Shown one piece after another: positions 8,813 through 16,609 of a stretch of 64,000 nucleotides of DNA. Made by a program: the position numbers and the translations under genes. The notes below the pieces were generated by a model. It saw only the letters and a list, made by a program, of their open reading frames with translations. It was not told where the DNA came from and did no database searches. The stretch is from Salinispora fenicalii (GTDB lineage Bacteria; Actinomycetota; Actinomycetes; Mycobacteriales; Micromonosporaceae), in assembly GCF_000514815.1 (NCBI RefSeq), contig NZ_AZWQ01000017.1, positions 123,401-187,400 on the forward strand, read 5' to 3'. Positions within the stretch are counted from its first letter, which is position 1. Each line of letters starts with the position of its first letter.

Positions 8813-10099
8813 TCAGAAGGCGCCCTGAATCTGGGCATCTTTGATGAACTGCTGCCAGGCCTCGTCCTCACTGGCCTGTCCGTTCTCGAACGCTCGCAGG
8901 GCCAGCCCGAAGGCGTTCTCCTTCACCGCCTGGTGCTTCGGCCCCAGGTGGATCGGCTCGATCTTGCTGACGCTCTCGCCGAAGATCTTCCCGGTCGGGG
9001 CGTCACTGAAGTACTCGTTGGTGTAGCTGAGGAAGGTCTCGTCCTGCAGCGCCTCCAGGTGGGTGGGGAGCGGACCCTTGGCCTTGAAGGCCTCCACCTG
9101 ACTGGTGCCGTTGGTCAGGAACTCGGCGAGCTTCGCCGCTTCCTCGTGGTACGAGCTCTGCTCCGGCACGGCCAGCCAGGAGCCGCCCCAGTTGCCGCCG
9201 CCGCCGGGCACCGCCGCCACGTCCCACTTGCCCTTGTTCGCCTCACCGGAGTTCTCCGCGACGATGCCGAGCATCCAGGACGGGCAGAAGGTGGCCGCGA
9301 AGCTGCCCTGCTTGAAGCCGGCGGACCACTCCGGTGACCAGGTCGCGGCCTTGGCGGAGATGTCAACCATCGAGATCGCGGTGTCCCAGGCCGCCTTCAC
9401 CGCGGGGCTGGTGTCCGCGATGATGTTGTTCTCCTTGTCGTAGAAGAGGTCGTCACCCTGCTGGAACAGTGACGCGTCGGAGACGGCGGTGATCGAGTCG
9501 ATGAGGGCCTTGCCGCCGCTGCCCTCCTGGTACGCGCGGCCGGTCTCCAGGAAGCTTTCCCAGTCCGGCCAGAGCGCCGAGACCTCATCCCGCTCGGTGG
9601 GAAGCCCGGCCGCCTCGAAGAGGTCCTTGCGGTAGCAGACGGCGAGGCTGCCGACGTCGGTCGGCAGACCCATCAGTCGGCCGTCCGGCGCCTTGCCCAG
9701 CTCCCACTTCCAGGGCAGGTAGTCCTCGGAAAGGTCGTCGACCAGCGGGGCGAGATCCACCCAGTTGCGCGGGTTGGACTTGAACTCGTTGAGGATTCCC
9801 TCCTCGAGCGCGACCACGTCGCCCGCACCCTTGCCGGTGGCCAGGTAGCGCACCAGCTTGGGTCGGTACTCACCCAGCTGCGCGGTCTTGCGCAACTCGA
9901 TCTTGATGCCGGTGTCCTTCTCGTACTGTTTGATGAGTTCTTCGTAGCCGAACTCACCGAACGTCTCAACGATTAGCTTGCTGGGCTTCTCGCCCGCCGC
10001 CGGTTCGTCGTCGTTGCCGCAGGCCGCGAGGCCGCCGACGGCGGTGATCGCGGCAAGGGCGCTGGCCGCCAGGCGGGAACGCCGCGTGGTGAGGCTCAT
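8813..10099 (-). CDS. cebE: Cellobiose-type solute-binding lipoprotein (CebE-like)
   Basis: A 428-residue extracytoplasmic substrate-binding protein. The start MSLTTRRSRLAAS is followed by a signal segment and lipobox GLAAC with the lipidated cysteine at residue 27, then the CebE-like opening KLIVETFGEFGYEELIKQY. The ATG at 10099 was chosen because GAGGGG lies five bases upstream and the lipoprotein signal then starts correctly; the open frame extends much further upstream. It is the first gene of the ceb-like operon and is driven by the operator-flanked promoter described separately. Confidence 0.9.
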   Translation of the reverse strand: MSLTTRRSRLAASALAAITAVGGLAACGNDDEPAAGEKPSKLIVETFGEFGYEELIKQYEKDTGIKIELRKTAQLGEYRPKLVRYLATGKGAGDVVALEEGILNEFKSNPRNWVDLAPLVDDLSEDYLPWKWELGKAPDGRLMGLPTDVGSLAVCYRKDLFEAAGLPTERDEVSALWPDWESFLETGRAYQEGSGGKALIDSITAVSDASLFQQGDDLFYDKENNIIADTSPAVKAAWDTAISMVDISAKAATWSPEWSAGFKQGSFAATFCPSWMLGIVAENSGEANKGKWDVAAVPGGGGNWGGSWLAVPEQSSYHEEAAKLAEFLTNGTSQVEAFKAKGPLPTHLEALQDETFLSYTNEYFSDAPTGKIFGESVSKIEPIHLGPKHQAVKENAFGLALRAFENGQASEDEAWQQFIKDAQIQGAF

Positions 10100-10222
10100 C
10101 CTGACCCCTCTTTTCGATGTGAGGCTGCGTCTGTCGTGATGGGAGATGCGGTACGGGGCGTCGACCGACGATGATGGATTCGACGACGGTCCGGCGTGGA
10201 CAAATGAGCCGTACCACACCAC

Positions 10223-10236
10223 TGGGAACGCTCCCA
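10223..10236. promoter_or_regulatory. CebR-like operator 1
   Basis: TGGGAACGCTCCCA differs by one base from the palindrome TGGGAGCGCTCCCA reported for Streptomyces CebR. It lies just downstream of the -10 box, at the expected transcription start, so a bound repressor would block initiation. Confidence 0.8.
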
Positions 10237-10238
10237 TG

Positions 10239-10267
10239 AGATTGCCGGGAGGTGTCAGACGTGTCAA
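10239..10267 (-). promoter_or_regulatory. Sigma-70-type promoter of the ceb-like operon
   Basis: On the minus strand TTGACA (10267-10262) is followed after exactly 17 bases by CAATCT (10244-10239). The -35 box matches the consensus fully. Transcription would start near 10231, giving a leader of about 130 bases before cebE. The promoter is flanked on both sides by CebR-like operators. Confidence 0.75.
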
Positions 10268-10275
10268 TAGGCCGA

Positions 10276-10290
10276 TGGGAGCGATTCCCA
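10276..10290. promoter_or_regulatory. CebR-like operator 2
   Basis: TGGGAGCGATTCCCA keeps both half-sites but has one additional central base. It lies immediately upstream of the -35 box, so the promoter is bracketed by two sites about 53 bases apart (start to start). Confidence 0.65.
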
Positions 10291-10368
10291 GATCGTTACC
10301 GCGCGCCCGCGATCCGCGCCGCGAAATGGTGCTTATTCCGGGTCAGCGACCCGAAACGGCGAGATAGG

Positions 10369-10914
10369 TCAGCAGAATCGACGAAGCAGCGTGCCCGCCC
10401 GACCGGAATCGAAGACGGCCGGATCAAAGCGGTCCCCCGCCCAGTCACGCAACGTGTGGTGCTCGGGATGCCCCGGATCGGCGAACGCGGCCAGCAGCGC
10501 CAGGTAGCCAGCCGCACCGCCGACATCCTCCGGCGGGCACGCCCGCTCCCCATCCAAACAGTCGGGGTAGCGCTCGTCCGGATCCGCCAGGAGGACGTCC
10601 TCCACCACCAGATCGTGCTCCCACCAGTTGCCGAAGTCGTAGGTGTAGTGGAACCGGTTGCCCTTACCGACGACCGCGTCCAGCCGCACGTCCAGCTCAT
10701 CGCGGAGCGACAGCTCACCGTCCGGATCGGGCTCCCCGTACTGCTCGCCGTCGACCTCAAACGAATGCAGGTGGCAGTCCCGCCAACCCATCGCGTGCTG
10801 CACCACCCGGTGCACCCGGTCGAGGGTGAAGCCGCCCGGGACCAGCACCCGGCGCCAGACCAGCGGCCGGACCCCGGCCAGGGAAATCCTCAGCTGGAAG
10901 ATCTGACGCGGCAT
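10369..10914 (-). CDS. Plasmid pRiA4b ORF-3-like family protein
   Basis: A 181-residue protein with the family hallmarks near the N-terminus: FQLRISLAGVRPLVWRRVLVP, here split as FQLRISLAGV and RPLVWRRVLVP, then HAMGWRDCHLHSFEV and YTYDFGNWWEHDLVVE, and the C-terminal CPPEDVGGAAGY. Proteins of this family occur on plasmids and chromosomes; their biochemical role is not established. The ATG at 10914 has GGGAGG upstream, while a start at 10983 would add an atypical extension. It faces the RibD-like gene divergently. Confidence 0.8.
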   Translation of the reverse strand: MPRQIFQLRISLAGVRPLVWRRVLVPGGFTLDRVHRVVQHAMGWRDCHLHSFEVDGEQYGEPDPDGELSLRDELDVRLDAVVGKGNRFHYTYDFGNWWEHDLVVEDVLLADPDERYPDCLDGERACPPEDVGGAAGYLALLAAFADPGHPEHHTLRDWAGDRFDPAVFDSGRAGTLLRRFC

Positions 10915-11064
10915 GCTATCCCGTCCTCCCGCAGAATAAGCTGCGACCATGATCTGCCGAGCGTGCCGGGCGAGGCGGCACAACGACTGTCGCGGCCGAA
11001 ACTGGTGTGACTGTCAGCACCGTACCCCTCAGCCGCCCCCTCCGGTCACGGGTCCGGCCAGCGA

Positions 11065-11808
11065 ATGACCGTCGGAACGCCAATTACCGCCCTCTGGCCA
11101 ACACCATCCAGCACACCACTCGACGACTGGGAGCTCACCGCCCGCTACGGCCGGGCCGATCGACCACACCTGCGCGTGAACTTTGTGACCAGCGTGGATG
11201 GCGCGGTCACCGTTGACGGCTATTCGGCCGGTCTCTCCGGCGAGCCGGACAAGCGGGTCTTTCGACTGCTGCGGATGCTCTGCGACGGTCTCGTGGTCGC
11301 CGCCGGCACGATGCGCCACGAGCGGTACCGGCCACTGCGCCTGGACGAACGACGCCGCGCCTGGCGCCGGGAGCACGGCCTACCGGAGTGCCCGACCCTG
11401 GTCGTGGTCTCCGGCTCGGTCAACCTCGACCCGACCCATCCCGCCCTCGCTGACGCACCGGTACGCCCGATCGTGCTCACGCACGCCGCCGCCACCGCCC
11501 CGCCCGGCCTGGCCGACGTCGCCGACCTCGTCGAATGCGGCGACGGCCGGGTGGACCTCGCCGCCGGCCTGGCCGAGCTGCGTCGCCGCGGGCTCGGCCA
11601 GCTGCTCTGCGAGGGCGGTCCGCGCCTCTTCGGCGCGCTCACCGCGGCCGACCTGGTGGACGAGGTCTGCCTGACCGTCGCCCCGCTGCTCGCCGGCGCC
11701 GGGCCGGGCCGGATCAGCGCCGGGGAGCCCAGTCCGGTGCGGCACCTGCCGCTGCGGCACGTGCTCGCCGCCGGCGACGGCGGGCTACTGCTCCGCTACG
11801 CCCGCTGA
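11065..11808 (+). CDS. RibD C-terminal-type (pyrimidine) reductase
   Basis: A 247-residue NADPH-dependent reductase of the dihydrofolate-reductase fold. Motifs are the N-terminal VNFVTSVDGAVTVDG, LVVAAGTMRHERYRP and the nucleotide-binding LLCEGGPRLFGAL. It resembles the reductase half of RibD (riboflavin synthesis) but has no deaminase domain and no rib neighbours, so its true substrate is open. Its 3' end overlaps the convergent hydrolase gene by 24 bases. Confidence 0.82.
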   Translation: MTVGTPITALWPTPSSTPLDDWELTARYGRADRPHLRVNFVTSVDGAVTVDGYSAGLSGEPDKRVFRLLRMLCDGLVVAAGTMRHERYRPLRLDERRRAWRREHGLPECPTLVVVSGSVNLDPTHPALADAPVRPIVLTHAAATAPPGLADVADLVECGDGRVDLAAGLAELRRRGLGQLLCEGGPRLFGALTAADLVDEVCLTVAPLLAGAGPGRISAGEPSPVRHLPLRHVLAAGDGGLLLRYAR

Positions 11809-13482
11809 CCCATTGCGGGCCTCGCATATCCGGCCGGTGAAGGCGGGGTCGGCCTCCCGGCCCGCCGACCAGACCGGATTGATCCGCAGGGCCAACGGAG
11901 GTGGCTGCCAGGCCGCACCGAACCGCTGCAGCACCTCGTACTGCATCTCCGAGCGCTGCACCGACTCGCCGGAGAGGAAGTCGAGCACCAGGTCCGCGAC
12001 ATCAAACCGGCCGACCAGCTCACCATGGAACGCGGGCAGCTCGTAGACCGGGATCCGGTGGTACTGGCCGGGCGGTGCCTCGATCGCGGTGACCGTCGGC
12101 AGGAAGGCCACCATCCGCACTCCCGCCACCGGGCAGAGCGTGCGGTTCCGGTAGAACGGGGCATCGGAAAGCAGCGAACGGATGAAGTCCTGGTCCGGCA
12201 CCTCGTCCGAGGTGTCGGTGATGTTCCAGAGCGACTGCAGCAGCCGTAGCTCCCAACCGGCCACGACGCCCCACCCCCGCCTGATCTGCGCGGGCGGGTA
12301 ATACACCCGGCCCGGCATCACCAGCGGGCTGAACAGCAGCACCGCCTCCACCTCCGTCACCGGCCACCGCTCCAGGTAGGTCCGGGCCACCATGGCCCCC
12401 TCGCTGTGCCCGAGCAGGGCAATCGGCCGGTTGGTCCGCTCGTGCAGGACCTTGACATGCTCCGCCAGCAGGGCCGCGCTTTCGCCCAACGACCGGTGGG
12501 TGGCCACCGCCGTGTACGGCAAGGGCCGGTCCTGTTCGTCCAGCCCGAGGTAGGAGTACCGCTCCACCCGCGGATCCACCGCCGGTTCCCCGTCGTACTC
12601 GGAGTCGTGCCCGCCCAGGGCGATCACCGCGTACGGGACCGAGTCCGGTAACGGCTCGGTCATGATCGGCGGTCGCCACCCACCACGCCCGCCCTGGACT
12701 TCCTCGGCGATCAGCGGCATCGCCGGGAAGCTAAACAGGATGAGCGCGACCAGCAGGGGCACCACCGGCACGAGCCGGAGGCGAACCCGGCGGCCGGGAG
12801 CCACCGCGGCGGCGACGCCCTTTCGCCAGAGCAGCGCGTTAAACGCGCCGCAGACGGCGGCCAACGGGACACCCCACCACAGGGGCACCGACGACATCAC
12901 CGCACCGGCGACGGTGAGGAAGATGAAGTTCAGCCACGCCCACCCCACCACCTCCAGCCGCGGCAGGCCACGCCACCAGTCGGCGGCCACCCCGGCCCGC
13001 AGCAGGAACGGGGCGAGCAGCAACAGCGGCAACAGCGAGGCGATCAGATACCAGGAGAGCCCGGTCGTGGCGAACGCCATCGACAGGGCCACCCACGGCG
13101 AGAGGATCACCGCGGTCAGGAGGGCGACCCAGATGTTGCGCCGGAGCAGCCAGCGCCACGACGGGCAGGGGACCTCGTCCGGCCAGGCCAGTTTCGCCAT
13201 GACGGTGGTGAGGACTCCCCGCAGCGCTGACATCCCCACCAACGTGATGAAGAACCCGGGGATGGTGCGGTGGTAGACGAAGAGCCAACGCAGCTCCTGG
13301 AAGGTGCCGTACGGCCAGACGGCGCTCACCTGCGGCGGCAGCCCGCGGACGGCTTGGAACCCGAGCGCCGCGATGATCGCCGCCGCTATCGCCGGCAGCA
13401 CCGCCGCCAGCGCGACCAGCGCCTTGAACCGACCGCGGGGCGTCCGCAGCAACTCCTCCCACACTTTCATCCGATACAGCAT
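11785..13482 (-). CDS. Multi-span membrane protein with C-terminal alpha/beta-hydrolase domain
   Basis: A 565-residue protein. The first half has about six hydrophobic segments (e.g. ALVALAAVLPAIAAAIIAAL; ILSPWVALSMAF; LLLLAPFLL). The second half reads as an alpha/beta hydrolase with the nucleophile elbow LLGHSEGAMVA and downstream VPDQDF and PAFHGELVG elements that may supply Asp and His. It probably acts on a lipid or ester at the membrane. ATG 13482 has GGAG seven bases upstream. The open frame continues far upstream, antisense to the HerA-like gene, and that extension is not coding. Confidence 0.72.
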   Translation of the reverse strand: MLYRMKVWEELLRTPRGRFKALVALAAVLPAIAAAIIAALGFQAVRGLPPQVSAVWPYGTFQELRWLFVYHRTIPGFFITLVGMSALRGVLTTVMAKLAWPDEVPCPSWRWLLRRNIWVALLTAVILSPWVALSMAFATTGLSWYLIASLLPLLLLAPFLLRAGVAADWWRGLPRLEVVGWAWLNFIFLTVAGAVMSSVPLWWGVPLAAVCGAFNALLWRKGVAAAVAPGRRVRLRLVPVVPLLVALILFSFPAMPLIAEEVQGGRGGWRPPIMTEPLPDSVPYAVIALGGHDSEYDGEPAVDPRVERYSYLGLDEQDRPLPYTAVATHRSLGESAALLAEHVKVLHERTNRPIALLGHSEGAMVARTYLERWPVTEVEAVLLFSPLVMPGRVYYPPAQIRRGWGVVAGWELRLLQSLWNITDTSDEVPDQDFIRSLLSDAPFYRNRTLCPVAGVRMVAFLPTVTAIEAPPGQYHRIPVYELPAFHGELVGRFDVADLVLDFLSGESVQRSEMQYEVLQRFGAAWQPPPLALRINPVWSAGREADPAFTGRICEARNGSAGVAEQ

Positions 13483-13704
13483 CGCCCAGCTCCCGCCCCG
13501 CTCGTGGCGAATCCGCTGATGATCACCCGGCCGGGCCGCCCGTCGCGCTCGCCGCCCAGCACGCCCTTCGCTCACTGGCCCAGCGCGGGTGCGGGGCGGG
13601 CACGGCGTGGTCTCCGCCGCGTCACGTGGCGGTCGGTCGTAGGTCTCGGGCAGGATGCAGGACGTGTCTGCCGACCTCGCCCCCCAGCCCCGCGGAGTGA
13701 CCCG

Positions 13705-15447
13705 ATGACCGACGACGCCGTGGATGGCCCGGGCGAGCTGGTCGGCCGGGTGCTCGGCACCGCCGACGCCACCCCGCTGCAGTTCTGGACGGCGGTCTCC
13801 CCCACCAGCTACCTGCAGCTCGACGACGTGGTGGCCACCCGCCGCGAGCTGCCGGACCGGGAGCCGGTGACGATCGCCGGGGTGGTCACCCAGGTGCGCG
13901 CCCGACACGAGGGCGCCCAGTTCGACTCCGACGTCTTCGCGATCGCCGACGGCATGCTCCCCGCCCAGGTGCAGGAGGCCGCCGAGATCACCACCACCCG
14001 GGTCGACCCGGAGCTCTACGTCCCGCCGTCGCCGGGCGCCGTCGTGCACCGGGCCGAGGGGGACGCCCGGGCCCGGGCGCTGCACTTCGACCGGATGGAG
14101 CGGCGGATCCCGATGGGCACCGGCCGCGACGGGGTGCCGGTCTACCTCAACGCCGACTTCCTCGACGGCACCCGGGGCGCGCACGTCTCCATCTCCGGCA
14201 TCTCGGGCGTCGCCACCAAGACGAGCTTCGCCACCTTCCTGCTCTACTCGGTCTTCCGCTCCGGCGTCCTGGGCGGTGACGCGGTCAACGCCAAGGCATT
14301 GATCTTCAACGTCAAGGGCGAGGACCTGCTCTTCCTCGACCACCCCAACACCCGGCTGGACGAGTCGACCCGCACGGCGTACGCCCGGCTCGGTCTGGAC
14401 GCCGCGGCCTTCCCCGACGTACGCGTCTACGCTCCGCCCCGGGCCGGTGACGCCACCGGCACGCCGGATGTGAGCAGTCGGCTCAGCGGGGTGGACAGCT
14501 TCTACTGGACGCTCGACGAGTTCTGCGCCGACCGCCTCCTGCCGTACGTCTTCGCCGACGCCGACGACGAGCGCCAGCAGTACACGATGGTGGTGCACTC
14601 GGTCACCGCCCACCTGGCCCGGTACGCGCAGCCCGCCGACGGTGGGGTGAGCATCGACGGGGTCCGCCTCGGCAGCTACGCCGACCTGGTCGATCACATC
14701 GTCGAGCAGCTCAACAACGACGAGACCCGGGGCGACTGGGCCGGCAGCGCGGTCGGCCTCGGCACCGTCAACGCCTTCGCCCGCCGGTTGATCGGCAGTA
14801 AGAAGGACCTGTCCCGGCTGATCCGCGGCGATCTGGCCACCCGGCGCCCGCACCGGATCAACACCGCGGAGTCGGCGCAGGTCACCGTGGTCGACCTGCA
14901 CAACCTGCCGGATCGGGCGCAGCGGTTCGTGGTCGGTGTGACGCTCAAGAGCGAGTTCGAGCGCAAGGAGAAGACCGGCACGGCCAAGCCGCTGCTCTTC
15001 GTCGTCCTCGACGAGCTCAACAAGTACGCCCCCCGCGAGGGCTCCTCCCCGATCAAGGAGGTGCTGCTGGACATCGCCGAGCGGGGCCGCTCCCTCGGGG
15101 TGATCCTGGTCGGCGCGCAGCAGACCGCCAGCGAGGTGGAGCGGCGCATCGTCACGAACTCGGCGGTCCGGGTGGTCGGTCGGCTCGACCCGGCCGAGGC
15201 GTCCCGCCCCGAGTACGGTTTCCTCCCGCCGGCGCAGCGGCAGCGGGCGCTGCTGGCGAAACCGGGCACGATGTTCGTCAACCAGCCCGACATCCCGGTG
15301 CCTCTCTGCCTGGAATTTCCGTTCCCTGCCTGGGCGACACGGGTCGCGGAGGCGGGTACGGTGCCCTCCCAGACACTCCGGTCGATCACCCAGTCGGCCG
15401 ACCCGTTCGCCGTGGTGGGCTCCGGCGACGACGACATCCCGTTCTGA
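13705..15447 (+). CDS. herA: HerA-like DUF87 ATPase/translocase
   Basis: A 580-residue FtsK/HerA-superfamily ATPase with an N-terminal HAS-barrel-like domain. The P-loop region is SGISGVATKTSF (about residues 164-175) and the Walker B strand is LLFVVLDELNKYAP, followed by the sensor-like segment GVILVGAQQTASEVE. In archaea HerA forms a hexameric translocase that works with NurA in resecting DNA ends. The gene is 13 bases before sbcD, and the operon also encodes sbcC and a NurA-like protein. Odd point: the P-loop has Ala-Thr where Gly usually precedes the Lys-Thr pair. GGAG lies seven bases before ATG 13705. Confidence 0.82.
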   Translation: MTDDAVDGPGELVGRVLGTADATPLQFWTAVSPTSYLQLDDVVATRRELPDREPVTIAGVVTQVRARHEGAQFDSDVFAIADGMLPAQVQEAAEITTTRVDPELYVPPSPGAVVHRAEGDARARALHFDRMERRIPMGTGRDGVPVYLNADFLDGTRGAHVSISGISGVATKTSFATFLLYSVFRSGVLGGDAVNAKALIFNVKGEDLLFLDHPNTRLDESTRTAYARLGLDAAAFPDVRVYAPPRAGDATGTPDVSSRLSGVDSFYWTLDEFCADRLLPYVFADADDERQQYTMVVHSVTAHLARYAQPADGGVSIDGVRLGSYADLVDHIVEQLNNDETRGDWAGSAVGLGTVNAFARRLIGSKKDLSRLIRGDLATRRPHRINTAESAQVTVVDLHNLPDRAQRFVVGVTLKSEFERKEKTGTAKPLLFVVLDELNKYAPREGSSPIKEVLLDIAERGRSLGVILVGAQQTASEVERRIVTNSAVRVVGRLDPAEASRPEYGFLPPAQRQRALLAKPGTMFVNQPDIPVPLCLEFPFPAWATRVAEAGTVPSQTLRSITQSADPFAVVGSGDDDIPF

Positions 15448-15460
15448 GGTGGTTTGAGCC

Positions 15461-16609
15461 GTGAAGATCCTGCACACCTCCGACTGGCACGTCGGCAAGG
15501 TCCTCAAGGGACAGTCCCGGGCCGAGGAGCAGAAGGCCGTCCTCGCCGGAGTGATCGAGGTGGCGCGGCGGGAAGCGCCGGATCTGATCATCATCGCCGG
15601 CGACCTCTACGACACCGCCGCCCCCACCCCCGAGGCGACCCGGTTGGTCACCCGGGCGCTGACCGCGCTGCGCCGTACCGGTGCCGACGTCGTCGCGATC
15701 GGCGGCAACCACGACAACGGCGCGGCGCTGGACGCGCTGCGGCCCTGGGCCGACGCCGCCGGGATCACCCTGCGGGGCAGCGTCCGCGAAGACCCCAACG
15801 AGCACATCATCGACGGTACGACCGGCGGCGGCGAACGCTGGCAGCTCGCCGCGCTCCCGTTCCTGTCCCAGCGGTACGCGGTCCGGGCCGTGGAGATGTA
15901 TGAGCTGACCGCGGCCGAGGCAAACCAGACGTACGCCGACCACCTGGGGCGGATCGTCGCCCGGTTGACCGATGGCTTCACCGAACCGAACCGGGTGCAC
16001 CTGGTCACCGCCCACCTGACCGTGGTCGGGGCGGCGACCGGCGGCGGCGAACGGGACGCGCACACCGTCCTCGGCTACGCGGTGCCGGCGACGGTCTTCC
16101 CCGGCACCGCGCACTACGTCGCCCTCGGTCACCTGCACCGCGCCCAGCGGGTCGACGGCGGGTGCCCGATCCGCTACAGCGGCAGCCCGCTGGCGGTCGA
16201 CTTCGGCGAGCAGGAGAACATCCCGTCGGTGACCGTGGTCGAGGTGACCGCCACCACGGCCGCCCAGGTGCGCGAGGTGCCCATCCCCGCCGCCGCCACC
16301 CTGCGGACCGTCCGGGGCACGCTCGCGCAGCTCGCCGAGGTCGAGGTGCCGGATGCCTGGCTGCGGGTCTTCGTCCGGGAGCAGCCCCGGGCCGGCCTCC
16401 GCGAGGAGGTGCAGGAACTCCTCCCCCGCGCCCTGGAGATCAGGATCGATCCGGAGCTGGTGTCCGCGCCCGGCGGCGGTGCCCGCGTCGCCCAGCGCGC
16501 CGGCCGGTCACCGCGGGAGCTCTTCGGCGACTACCTGGACGACCGGGGGCACGCCGACGACGACGTCCGGGGGCTCTTCGACGAGCTCTTCGAGGAGGTC
16601 GAGCACTGA
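15461..16609 (+). CDS. sbcD: Exonuclease SbcD (Mre11-like)
   Basis: A 382-residue calcineurin-like phosphoesterase with all metal motifs: HTSDWHVGK, IAGDLYDTA, IGGNHDNG, VTAHLTVVG and ALGHLHRAQ. GTG 15461 is the start, giving MKILHTSDWH. It forms the nuclease half of the SbcCD complex that opens hairpins and processes double-strand ends. Its TGA overlaps the sbcC ATG (TGATG), so the two subunits are translationally coupled. Confidence 0.95.
   Translation: MKILHTSDWHVGKVLKGQSRAEEQKAVLAGVIEVARREAPDLIIIAGDLYDTAAPTPEATRLVTRALTALRRTGADVVAIGGNHDNGAALDALRPWADAAGITLRGSVREDPNEHIIDGTTGGGERWQLAALPFLSQRYAVRAVEMYELTAAEANQTYADHLGRIVARLTDGFTEPNRVHLVTAHLTVVGAATGGGERDAHTVLGYAVPATVFPGTAHYVALGHLHRAQRVDGGCPIRYSGSPLAVDFGEQENIPSVTVVEVTATTAAQVREVPIPAAATLRTVRGTLAQLAEVEVPDAWLRVFVREQPRAGLREEVQELLPRALEIRIDPELVSAPGGGARVAQRAGRSPRELFGDYLDDRGHADDDVRGLFDELFEEVEH

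Noticed and set aside
11785..15594. A single minus-strand frame of over 1200 codons
   Set aside because: Only the part up to 13482 is a gene; the rest is antisense to the HerA-like gene, is biased by its codon pattern and shows no protein features.
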